Shown here piece by piece: positions 42,062 to 49,854 of a stretch of DNA of 64,000 nucleotides. The stretch is taken from contig NZ_RCIP01000001.1 in assembly GCF_004000275.1 (NCBI RefSeq), positions 1,418,749-1,482,748 on the forward strand, written 5' to 3'. The translations under genes were made by a program, and so were the position numbers. Position 1 is the first letter of the stretch, and the number at the start of each line of letters is the position of its first letter. Under the pieces are notes generated by a model. It made no database searches and was not told the origin of the DNA. It worked only from the letters and a program-made list of their open reading frames with translations. The DNA is from Saccharospirillum alexandrii (lineage in GTDB: Bacteria > Pseudomonadota > Gammaproteobacteria > Pseudomonadales > Natronospirillaceae).

Positions 42062-43294
42062 CTATTCCTCTTGCCCGCCTTCGGTTCTGATCCGTATTTC
42101 CCGGGTCAGGGTTTTATGCACCGGACAGCGATCGGCGATTTCCAGAAAACGTTGCTGTTCGGCTTCGGTCAGGTTGCCCTTGTAGCTGATGTGACGCTCC
42201 AGTTGTTCAATCTGGCCGCTCTTCGACTCGCAATCCTGGCAGTCTTCCGCGTGAATCCGTGAATGCCGCAGCCGTACCTGAATGTCGCTGACAGCCAGCG
42301 ATTTGTGATTGGCGTATAGGCGCAAGGTCATGGAGGTGCAGGCGCCAAGCGACATCAGCAAAAGATCATAGGGGGTTGGGCCCTGATCTGTGCCGCCTTT
42401 GCTTTCGGGCTCGTCGGCCAGTACTTCATGCCGTGTTGTGTATAGGCCGCGCAGAAAACGCGCGTCTTGTTCGGTCACGATGACCTCGTCTTCTGCGACC
42501 CGGGGCCGATCTGTCGGCGTGGCTTCATCGCCAAATTCCAGGTACCGGCTGGCCCAGGCCGCCAGTGTCGCTGCAACATAATCAGCGTCTGCGCGCTTTG
42601 ACAACAGGTGATCGGCGTTGTCGAGTGACACAAAACTCTTTGGATGCATGGCCGCCTGGTAAAGCTCGGCGGCTTCACTGACCGGCACCACGGCATCAAC
42701 CGGTGAATGGAAAATCAGCAAGGGCTTGCGCAGGGTGGCAACCAGGTTGCGTGATGACCAGTCTTCAAGGTCTTCCAGTAATTGCGACCTGATGTTGAAG
42801 TGGCGACCGCCAATATCCACCTCGGCCTGGCCGTCCCGGGTAATGTCGCAGTGCTGATCGGCAAACAAATGCTGAACGTGCGAAGGCGTTGATGGAGCAG
42901 CAATGGTCACTACGGCTTCTACCGATTCAAGCCGGGAGGCCGCGACCAGTGCGGCCGCGCCACCCAGGCTATGGCCAATCAACAGTCGGGGGGCCTGGTA
43001 GTGTTCAGTCAGAAATTCAGCGGCATCGAGCAAATCGTCGACGTTGGAACTGAAATTGGTGTTGCCGAAATCGCCGTCGCTGCCACCCAGGCCGGTAAAG
43101 TCGAAGCGAAATACGGCGATCCCCTGGTCCGCCAATGCACTGGCAATGCGGGTCGCGGCGACTACGTCCTTGCCGCAGGTAAAGCAATGGGCAAACAGGG
43201 CCATTACCCGAACAGGGCCGGTATCCGGTTGTTCCAGTGCACCGGTCAGGGTATGACCCTCCCGGTTGGTGAACTCGATTTTACGGCGTGTCAT
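42062..43294 (-). CDS. Alpha/beta hydrolase-OsmC fusion protein
   Basis: A 410-residue two-domain protein. Residues about 1-255 are a serine hydrolase: GHSLGGAAA nucleophile elbow near 93, Asp in HSPVDAVVPV near 195 and His in NADHLLSK near 228. Residues about 270-410 are an OsmC/Ohr-type domain with its two redox cysteines in LGACTSM near 305 and DRCPVH near 385. OsmC proteins reduce organic hydroperoxides. Fusion to a hydrolase suggests removal of peroxidised esters or lipids, but the substrate is unknown. The ATG at 43294 is preferred because the preceding six residues carry no family similarity. Confidence 0.9.
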   Translation of the reverse strand: MTRRKIEFTNREGHTLTGALEQPDTGPVRVMALFAHCFTCGKDVVAATRIASALADQGIAVFRFDFTGLGGSDGDFGNTNFSSNVDDLLDAAEFLTEHYQAPRLLIGHSLGGAAALVAASRLESVEAVVTIAAPSTPSHVQHLFADQHCDITRDGQAEVDIGGRHFNIRSQLLEDLEDWSSRNLVATLRKPLLIFHSPVDAVVPVSEAAELYQAAMHPKSFVSLDNADHLLSKRADADYVAATLAAWASRYLEFGDEATPTDRPRVAEDEVIVTEQDARFLRGLYTTRHEVLADEPESKGGTDQGPTPYDLLLMSLGACTSMTLRLYANHKSLAVSDIQVRLRHSRIHAEDCQDCESKSGQIEQLERHISYKGNLTEAEQQRFLEIADRCPVHKTLTREIRIRTEGGQEE

Positions 43295-43419
43295 GGTCGC
43301 TCCCGGAAACAAAAAAAACAGACCAGCACACTAGCACATTCGCCAGGGCGTAAGGGAAACCGCCCTCAACCGACCATCCTCTGGTAGGCTACTCCAAAAT
43401 CTCAAACTGAGGACAATCG

Positions 43420-44931
43420 ATGAGCAGTAATCTGCTGAATCTGGGCCTGATCTCATTGGCCGCGCTGGGGCTGTTACTGGTACTGGCGCTGCTGGCTGGT
43501 TTGATCACCCTGGCGGTTTTGTATCTGATCGACCGCAATCAGAGTAAACACAGCATTCGCCGCAACTACCCGGTGGTGGGTCGCTTCCGGTATTTTTTTG
43601 AACACATGGGTGAGTTCTTTCGACAATATTTCTTTGCCATGGACCGCGAAGAACTGCCGTTCAACCGGGCCGAACGCAGCTGGGTCTACCGCGCGGCCAA
43701 AGACCTCGATAACACCATCGCCTTTGGTTCCACCCGCTCGCTGGAGCCAACCGGAACGGTGATGTTTATGAATTCGGCCTTCCCGACGCTGAGTGACACC
43801 GCTGCCCACTGGCAACCCAAACGCATCGGTCCCGGCTGCCGTCACCCCTATGAACCCCAATCCTTTTTTAACATTTCCGGCATGAGTTACGGGGCCCTGT
43901 CCAAGCCAGCCGTACAGGCGCTTTCCCGGGGGGCCAAACAGGCCGGCTGCTGGATGAATACCGGCGAAGGCGGTTTGTCACCGTTTCACCTCGAGGGGGG
44001 ATGCGACCTGGTGTTTCAAGTCGGTACTGCCAAATACGGCGTTCGGGACCAGACAGGTGAACTCAGCGACGACAAGTTGCGTTCCCTGGCAGCGCATGAC
44101 CAGATCCGCATGTTCGAGATCAAACTCAGCCAGGGGGCCAAACCAGGGAAAGGAGGCATTCTGCCCGGCGATAAGGTAACGGAGCAAATCGCAAAGATCC
44201 GGGGCATTCCCATCGGTCAGGATTCGATCAGTCCGAACCGCCATCTGGACATTACCTCGAACGCTGACCTGTTGGCGATGATCCACCGGATCAGAGAAGT
44301 TACCGGGAAACCGGTTGGCTTTAAATGTGTGTTGGGTGATACCGACTGGCTGGTTGCGTTGTTTGAGCTGATTCGCGAACGCGGCCCCGAGTTCGCACCC
44401 GACTTCATTACCCTCGACAGTGCCGATGGCGGTACCGGCGCGGCGCCACAGCCGCTGATGGATTACGTCGGTCTGCCTATTCGGGAAAGCCTGCCGTGGT
44501 TGGTCGACCAGCTTATCGCCAGTGGCCTGCGCGAGCGAATCCGAATCGTCGCATCCGGCAAGTTAATGGTGCCCAGCAAAGTCGCCTGGGCGCTGGCAAC
44601 CGGTGCCGACTACGTGGTATCAGCCCGGGGCTTCATGTTTTCGCTGGGGTGCATTCAGGCGTTGCAGTGCAATCGAAATACCTGCCCAACAGGCGTCACC
44701 ACCCACGACCCCAAGTTGCAACGCGGCCTGGTACCGGCCGACAAGGCCGCGCGGGTGGCCCATTACCATCGGCAGATGGTGTATTTTCTGGAAATGATTG
44801 CCCACTCCTGTGGCGTTCCCGGCCCCTCCGACCTGGAACGCAAACACGTGCGCATGGTAACCGACAATGGCTTATCGGCCCCGTTGGATTACTTCTACCA
44901 AAACCGCATTCCGTTGAATTCGGTTAACTAG
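43420..44931 (+). CDS. FMN-binding glutamate synthase-family protein, membrane-anchored
   Basis: A 503-residue protein with a strongly hydrophobic N-terminus (about 8-40, LGLISLAALGLLLVLALLAG) and then a GltB-type FMN synthase barrel. It shows MSYGALSKPAVQALSRGAKQAG near residue 153, LDSADGGTGAAPQPLMDYVG near 330, and the 3Fe-4S cysteines in the CIQALQCNRNTC region near 410. Classical GltB amidotransferase and C-terminal domains are absent. Such stand-alone synthase domains are known in many bacteria and archaea, but their donor and acceptor are uncertain. GAGGACA precedes the ATG. Confidence 0.88.
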   Translation: MSSNLLNLGLISLAALGLLLVLALLAGLITLAVLYLIDRNQSKHSIRRNYPVVGRFRYFFEHMGEFFRQYFFAMDREELPFNRAERSWVYRAAKDLDNTIAFGSTRSLEPTGTVMFMNSAFPTLSDTAAHWQPKRIGPGCRHPYEPQSFFNISGMSYGALSKPAVQALSRGAKQAGCWMNTGEGGLSPFHLEGGCDLVFQVGTAKYGVRDQTGELSDDKLRSLAAHDQIRMFEIKLSQGAKPGKGGILPGDKVTEQIAKIRGIPIGQDSISPNRHLDITSNADLLAMIHRIREVTGKPVGFKCVLGDTDWLVALFELIRERGPEFAPDFITLDSADGGTGAAPQPLMDYVGLPIRESLPWLVDQLIASGLRERIRIVASGKLMVPSKVAWALATGADYVVSARGFMFSLGCIQALQCNRNTCPTGVTTHDPKLQRGLVPADKAARVAHYHRQMVYFLEMIAHSCGVPGPSDLERKHVRMVTDNGLSAPLDYFYQNRIPLNSVN

Positions 44932-44963
44932 GGAGACTCTGACGGACTGCAGTGCCCTGAAAC

Positions 44964-44985
44964 CGGTGATCCACCGTCAATTTTT
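44964..44985 (+). terminator. Weak intrinsic terminator after the glutamate synthase-like gene
   Basis: CGGTG-ATC-CACCG (44964-44976) forms a short 5-bp stem followed by TCAATTTTT. It lies 32 bp after the stop codon. Confidence 0.4.
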
Positions 44986-45054
44986 AAGGCAATCACCACA
45001 GGCTGCTACTATCATTAATTACTAATATGTCTGTTGGCTGTGGTAGTACCCCTG

Positions 45055-47349
45055 ATGCGATATTTTTTTGTGCGAACGCTGCTGATCGCTGCCGCCCTTG
45101 TGCTCGGGTTGCAGCCGCTTCAGGCGCATGCGTCAGGGCAACCACTCGACGAGGGCTGGCAATACCGCTGGGGCGATTCGCCCTTCAACGCCAACGGCGA
45201 GCCAAGCTGGTCCGACGACCCGGCCGACAGCAGCCAGTGGCAGGCCATCGATTTTCCGTCCAACCCGCCCAATCGCGATGGCCAGACCAATGTGTGGTAC
45301 CGGGTCACCCTGCCTGCGGATGAATGGCGAGACCCGATTCTCTACATTTATAGCGTTGACCTGATTACCGAGGTTTACCTCGAGGGTGAACGGATTTACC
45401 GCTATGGCACCTTCGATGAACAGGGCCAGGGGTCTTTTGAGGGCTGGCCCTGGCATATGGTGCCTCTGCCGGAAGGGTACAGCGGCAAAACCCTGTATTT
45501 CAGAATCTTTTCGAGCTACAGCGACATCGGCCTCTGGGGCGAGGTGAAACTGAACAGTCGACAGGATCAGGTTCTCACCCTGCTGGTCGATTCGGCAGAC
45601 GCATTGGCCGCCAGCGCCTTTTCCCTGATTATCGCCGCGCTTGCGCTGTTTTTTGCGCTCATCGAAACCCAGCGCCGAACCTTTGTCAGTGTGGGCCTGT
45701 TTGCTCTGGCCTCGGCATTGATGGTCACCGCCGAAAGCCCGGCCAGTTTGTTGCTGTTGTACCAGCCTATTGTCTGGGACTACGTTGCCGCGGGCGCTTA
45801 CTTCATGTTGCCGGTGGCCATTGGTTTGCTGTTGGAACAATGGCTGCCTGAATCCCGAACGGGGTTGATTCGCAAGCTTTGGCAAGGCCATTTATTGTAC
45901 GTTGTTGGTGCTCTCGGTTTGTCATTGCTCGGCGTCATTATTTTGCCCTCGGCGTTTTACGTTTTTGACTATTTGCTGCTGGCGACACTGACCCTGCTGT
46001 TTGTTTTAGTCGTTCCCAACTTGCGACGGGTAAGCCGGGAGCAACAGGCAATCATCGCCACCTTCGCACTTTACTCGGCCCTGCTGGTTATCGACATGGC
46101 GGTCGCCCACGGCTTCTTGCCCTGGAACCAAACCCCGTTGAGCTGGGGGGGACTGGCGTTTTCACTGGTCATCACTCTGGTGTCGCTGCGTCAGTATCAC
46201 CAAACCCGCCAAGAGCTCTACGCGCTCAATCAACAATTGGAACTGAGAGTCGATGAACGTACCCGCAAGCTCGAAACTCTGGCTGACGAGGAGCGCTTGC
46301 GTACCCGAATTCTGTCTTATGAGCATGAAAAAACCCTCCTGCTCAATGACATGGTCACCCGCCTGCACGCCAGCCAATCCCTGGAGCAGGGCTTTGACAA
46401 CCTGGCCTCAGATCTGCCCGCTTACACGCAACCTCTGGTTGGCGCGCTCTATCGTCGCCTTAACACCAAACCGGTATTCACGTTACAGTCGCGATGGGGC
46501 GAGCATGGACCGGAGTTGCCTGATACCTGGCCAGGAAGCGACCTCCCCGGCATCTCAGCCTCTGCATACCTGGACCCGATGAGTCAGGCACGGGTCGATA
46601 TTGACGGTTTTCCTTACTGGGTATTCCCCATTACCGTGGAAGATGTCGACCGGGGCTCTGACGTGCTTGGCCTGTTGATCATCGCCTTGCCTGAACAAGT
46701 CGCCGAGGGCGAACGCCGCAGCGGGCGCGGTCATTTGTTTCAATCTGTTCGCCAGGCAATGGAGAAAGTAGGGGTGGTGCTGTCGAGTCTGATCCTGAGG
46801 CAACGGCTGGAGACGCTGTCTTATGAGGACTCGCTCACCGGTCTGAAGAACCGGCGATTCTTTAATGAGCTCTATGCCCGGGAATCGGCCATTGCACTGC
46901 GCACTCAGGTGCCGCTGAGTTTCATCATGGTCGACCTCGACCACTTCAAACAGTTCAACGACCAATACGGTCACCAGGCCGGCGATGAAGCTTTGCGCCT
47001 GGTCGCCGACACCATGCGCAGCCGGTTTCGCGAAACCGATGTCGTGTGCCGCTATGGCGGGGAAGAATTCATTGCCATCTTGCCCGGTGCCAGTTCGGCC
47101 GATGCCGAAGCCCTGGCCGGAGAAATTCGCATTGCTGTGAATCAGGTACCCATCTTCCATGAAAACCGGGACCTGGGGCATCTGACGCTGTCGGCCGGCA
47201 TTGCAACCTGGCCCGAGCACTGCACCGACCCGGACGAACTGCTGGTTCTGGCTGACAATGCCCTGTACAAGGCGAAAGATTCCGGTCGTAACCAGGTGCG
47301 TACCCCCACCCGTCCGGCGCACAGCACCACCCGCAGCCCCACAAACTGA
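45055..47349 (+). CDS. Membrane diguanylate cyclase with 7TM-DISM sensor, GAF-like and GGDEF domains
   Basis: A 764-residue protein. A signal peptide (MRYFFVRTLLIAAALVLGLQ) leads a periplasmic jelly-roll sensor domain (about 25-170, carbohydrate-binding-like) of the 7TMR-DISM class. Seven membrane helices (about 185-390) and a coiled coil (about 392-440) follow, then a divergent GAF-like region (about 450-575) and a GGDEF domain (about 590-755). The active site is RYGGEEF, and the inhibitory RxxD site (RETD) is five residues before it, so the cyclase should be active and product-inhibited. It makes cyclic di-GMP on a periplasmic cue. The ATG at 45055 begins the signal peptide. The TTG at 45034 is not used. 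Confidence 0.9.
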   Translation: MRYFFVRTLLIAAALVLGLQPLQAHASGQPLDEGWQYRWGDSPFNANGEPSWSDDPADSSQWQAIDFPSNPPNRDGQTNVWYRVTLPADEWRDPILYIYSVDLITEVYLEGERIYRYGTFDEQGQGSFEGWPWHMVPLPEGYSGKTLYFRIFSSYSDIGLWGEVKLNSRQDQVLTLLVDSADALAASAFSLIIAALALFFALIETQRRTFVSVGLFALASALMVTAESPASLLLLYQPIVWDYVAAGAYFMLPVAIGLLLEQWLPESRTGLIRKLWQGHLLYVVGALGLSLLGVIILPSAFYVFDYLLLATLTLLFVLVVPNLRRVSREQQAIIATFALYSALLVIDMAVAHGFLPWNQTPLSWGGLAFSLVITLVSLRQYHQTRQELYALNQQLELRVDERTRKLETLADEERLRTRILSYEHEKTLLLNDMVTRLHASQSLEQGFDNLASDLPAYTQPLVGALYRRLNTKPVFTLQSRWGEHGPELPDTWPGSDLPGISASAYLDPMSQARVDIDGFPYWVFPITVEDVDRGSDVLGLLIIALPEQVAEGERRSGRGHLFQSVRQAMEKVGVVLSSLILRQRLETLSYEDSLTGLKNRRFFNELYARESAIALRTQVPLSFIMVDLDHFKQFNDQYGHQAGDEALRLVADTMRSRFRETDVVCRYGGEEFIAILPGASSADAEALAGEIRIAVNQVPIFHENRDLGHLTLSAGIATWPEHCTDPDELLVLADNALYKAKDSGRNQVRTPTRPAHSTTRSPTN

Positions 47350-47396
47350 TCGTCTAAATACCACAGTTGACGTTTAGCCCAATGCGCCCTATTCTC

Positions 47397-47426
47397 TCTA
47401 ATATTAGTTTTTTCTTATTTAATAAG
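47397..47426. promoter_or_regulatory. Palindromes upstream of sulfide:quinone oxidoreductase
   Basis: CTAATATTAG (47398-47407) is a perfect 10-bp palindrome, and CTTATTTAATAAG (47414-47426) is a perfect 6+1+6 repeat. The 8-mer TCTAATAT (47397-47404) is also an arm of the palindrome before the peroxiredoxin gene at 49405-49424. A shared regulator is plausible but unproven. Confidence 0.45.
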
Positions 47427-47466
47427 ATGCTGTTGTGTTAACTCGCCCATGCACAAGGGGAACAGG

Positions 47467-48669
47467 ATGAAGACTTACCAGATACTGATCGCCGGCGGAG
47501 GGGCTGCTGGCCTGTCCGTCGCAGCATCGCTGAAGCGACGCGATGCGTCATTGACCATCGCGATTATCGAACCGTCTGAGACCCACGTTTACCAGCCTGG
47601 TCAGACACTGGTGGGACGCGGCGTCATGTCGCTGGAACAACTGAAGCGACCGACTCATACGTTTATTCCCCCGGGTGTCGACTGGATCAAAGCCGCCGTC
47701 ACCGCATTCAAGCCTGACGCCAACGAAATTGACCTCGATAACGGTACAACCCTGGCCTATGAACACCTGGTCGTCAGCCTGGGCCTGAAACTGAACCTCG
47801 AGGGCATTGAAGGCCTGGCGGATACCCTGGGTCAGAACGGGGTTACATCGAATTATGTCACTGAGTTGTCTGCCTATACCTGGGATCAGGTGCAAAAACT
47901 GAAAACAGGCCGGGCGCTGTTCACCCAGCCACCCATGCCAATCAAATGTGCCGGGGCGCCGCAAAAAGCCATGTATCTCAGTTGCGATTACTGGCTTAAG
48001 GAAAACCGGTTGTCGGGCGTTGATGTCGAGTTTCACAATGCCGGTGCGGTCATGTTCGGCGTCGCTGACTTTGTGCCGGTTCTTGAAAGCTATATTAAAA
48101 AGTACGGTGTAAAAACCTGTTTCAGCAGTACGCTGATAAGAGTGGATGGCCCCGCAAAGAAAGCCTGGTTCAAACAGGGCGATGGCAGTGTTGAAGAAAC
48201 CACGTTCGATCTGCTGCATGTAACACCGCCGCAATGCGCGCCGGATGTTGTCGCCTCCAGCGCACTGGCCAACGAAGCCGGCTGGGTCGATGTCGATCAG
48301 AAGACACTGCAACATACTCGCTATACCAACGTTTTTTCGCTCGGCGACGTGTGCTCTGCCCCCAATGCGAAAACGGCGGCTGCAGTTCGCAAACAGGTAC
48401 CGATTGTCGCAGACAATCTGTTGGCTGCCAGAAAACAACAGGCCATGCCTGGCGTTTACGATGGATACGGTGCCTGCCCGCTGACAGTGGAAGTTGGAAA
48501 GGTGGTGCTCGCTGAATTCGGTTACGGTGGTAGCCTGAAACCCAGCTTTCCGCTGGACCCAAGAGTACCGCGCAGCCTCTACTGGTGGATGAAAACCACA
48601 GGTTTTCCCTGGGTTTACTGGAACCTGATGATGCGTGGCAGAGAATGGCTGGTGAAAACCAGCCCCTAA
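47467..48669 (+). CDS. sqr: Sulfide:quinone oxidoreductase (type II, human SQOR-like)
   Basis: A 400-residue flavoprotein. An N-terminal FAD motif (IAGGGAAGLSVAASL) leads. IKCAGAPQKAMYLS near residue 160 carries one redox cysteine. LHVTPPQCAPDVV near 250, GWVDVDQKTLQH near 275 and LGDVCSAPNAKTAAAVRKQ near 292 follow. These segments match the type II branch that includes the mitochondrial enzyme. It oxidises sulfide to polysulfide and reduces quinone at the inner membrane, and the C-terminal hydrophobic tail would anchor it. The ATG at 47467 follows AAGGGGAACAGG. It is convergent with a peroxiredoxin gene, sharing a terminator. Confidence 0.9.
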   Translation: MKTYQILIAGGGAAGLSVAASLKRRDASLTIAIIEPSETHVYQPGQTLVGRGVMSLEQLKRPTHTFIPPGVDWIKAAVTAFKPDANEIDLDNGTTLAYEHLVVSLGLKLNLEGIEGLADTLGQNGVTSNYVTELSAYTWDQVQKLKTGRALFTQPPMPIKCAGAPQKAMYLSCDYWLKENRLSGVDVEFHNAGAVMFGVADFVPVLESYIKKYGVKTCFSSTLIRVDGPAKKAWFKQGDGSVEETTFDLLHVTPPQCAPDVVASSALANEAGWVDVDQKTLQHTRYTNVFSLGDVCSAPNAKTAAAVRKQVPIVADNLLAARKQQAMPGVYDGYGACPLTVEVGKVVLAEFGYGGSLKPSFPLDPRVPRSLYWWMKTTGFPWVYWNLMMRGREWLVKTSP

Positions 48670-48670
48670 T

Positions 48671-48700
48671 AAAAAACCCCGGTTAACCGGGGTTTTTTTT
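48671..48700. terminator. Bidirectional intrinsic terminator
   Basis: AAAAAACCCCGG-TTAA-CCGGGGTTTTTTTT is a fully symmetric stem-loop with A and T tracts on both sides. It lies between the convergent sulfide:quinone oxidoreductase and peroxiredoxin genes and should terminate both. Confidence 0.92.
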
Positions 48701-48713
48701 GCCTGAATAGAAA

Positions 48714-49340
48714 TCAGACTTTGGTGGTGCGCAAGTAGGGGCGAATTTCGTTCCAGCCTTGTGGGAAGATGTCTTTGGCTTCCTCGTTGCTGATCGACGG
48801 CGGAATGATTACGTCGTCACCCGGACGCCAGTCGGCTGGCGTTGCAACCCGCTTGGCATCACCCAACTGCAGGGCATCGATAACCCGCAAAATTTCATCG
48901 AAGTTACGACCCACCGACATCGGGTAGGTCAGCGTCAGCCGAATCTTTTTATTCGGGTCGACAATGAAGACTGAGCGAACAGCCGCTGTCTGACTTTCGC
49001 CGGGGTGAATCATGTCGTACTGCTTGGCAATCGACAGGTCGGCATCAGCGACGATCGGAAAGTTCAGGGTAGTGTTCTGAGTGTCGTTGACGTCGAAGAT
49101 CCACTTGTTGTGCTCTTCAACCGTATCAGTCGACAGCCCCAACGGCTTGACGTTGCGCTTGGCAAACTCGTCAGACAGCTGCGCCGTGCGTCCCATCTCG
49201 GTGGTGCACACAGGCGTAAAGTCAGCCGGGTGGCTGAAGAAGAATGCCCAGGAATCGCCCAGCCACTCGTGGAAGGTGATCTTTCCCTGAGTGGTCTCAA
49301 CGGTAAAGTCGGGTGCGGTATCGCCTAATCGTAATGTCAT
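48714..49340 (-). CDS. 1-Cys peroxiredoxin (Prx6 type)
   Basis: A 208-residue thioredoxin-fold peroxidase. The peroxidatic Cys is in HPADFTPVCTTE near residue 43, followed by GLSTDTVEEHNKW near 80 and the Prx6-type LTYPMSVGRNFDEILRVIDALQ near 140, with a long C-terminal arm. It has no resolving Cys at the position used by AhpC. It reduces hydroperoxides in the cytoplasm using an external thiol. The ATG at 49340 follows GGAGC, and the longer frame to 49427 runs through the palindrome at 49405-49424 and is rejected. It is convergent with the sulfide oxidoreductase. Confidence 0.92.
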   Translation of the reverse strand: MTLRLGDTAPDFTVETTQGKITFHEWLGDSWAFFFSHPADFTPVCTTEMGRTAQLSDEFAKRNVKPLGLSTDTVEEHNKWIFDVNDTQNTTLNFPIVADADLSIAKQYDMIHPGESQTAAVRSVFIVDPNKKIRLTLTYPMSVGRNFDEILRVIDALQLGDAKRVATPADWRPGDDVIIPPSISNEEAKDIFPQGWNEIRPYLRTTKV

Positions 49341-49404
49341 CGTCTTGCTCCTGTTTACAGTGAGAACGTGAAAGCACGGTGATGTGCCATCCTTACAACT
49401 CATT

Positions 49405-49424
49405 ATATTAGATATTTCTAATAT
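49405..49424. promoter_or_regulatory. Palindrome upstream of the peroxiredoxin gene
   Basis: ATATTAGATATTTCTAATAT is a perfect inverted repeat with 8-bp arms and a 4-bp centre, 65-84 bp before the peroxiredoxin start. Its arm recurs before the sulfide oxidoreductase gene. AT-rich repeats of this type are bound by ArsR-family sulfide sensors such as BigR/YgaV, but no such gene is in the window. The rest of the 300-bp gap (49341-49640) shows no other clear signal. Confidence 0.5.
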
Positions 49425-49640
49425 CAATGCAATTCTATTACTATGCTGTCGATAGTGACTGACTATCCAGGGATATACCGATCCACATCAGGCGGCATTC
49501 TGACAGCACCACGATGCGGCCCCGTGCTCTTCCATACATCTGGTCCCGTTAGCACTTTTTAAAGGCCTTTTACATATACTGACAACGCCACCCTGAGTCA
49601 AAACCTGTTCAGTGGCCCGAATCAGAGAATCGACCGTATA

Positions 49641-49847
49641 TGAAACAAACGATAGTCAATCGGAGTCAACATGCTCAGTTTTCTGAAACGAGATACCACC
49701 AAGTCTTTGCAAAAAGCCTACGAAAAAAAGCTGACGGAAGCCCAGCAGGCGCAACGCAATGGCGACATCCGCAGCTATTCCATGCTGTCTGAAGAAGCTG
49801 ACAAGCTGTACAGCAAGCTGCAAACAGCTCAGGCTGACAAAAAGTAG
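49641..49847 (+). CDS. Small DUF6435-like protein; start region possibly frameshifted
   Basis: An open frame of 68 codons. From residue 14 on it reads FLKRDTTKSLQKAYEKKLTE, then an AQRNGDIRSYSMLSEEADKLY segment. This matches my memory of short DUF6435 (Lacal_2735-like) proteins, charged helical proteins of unknown role. Those usually begin MLSFFK or similar. Here an ATG with good GGAG spacing sits at 49672 and would read MLSF then stop, while the matching frame only opens upstream at the weaker ATG 49641. One missing T in the short T-run at 49680-49682 would explain this. It is convergent with the DUF4032 gene, 7 bp apart. Confidence 0.6.
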
Positions 49848-49854
49848 GCCAACG

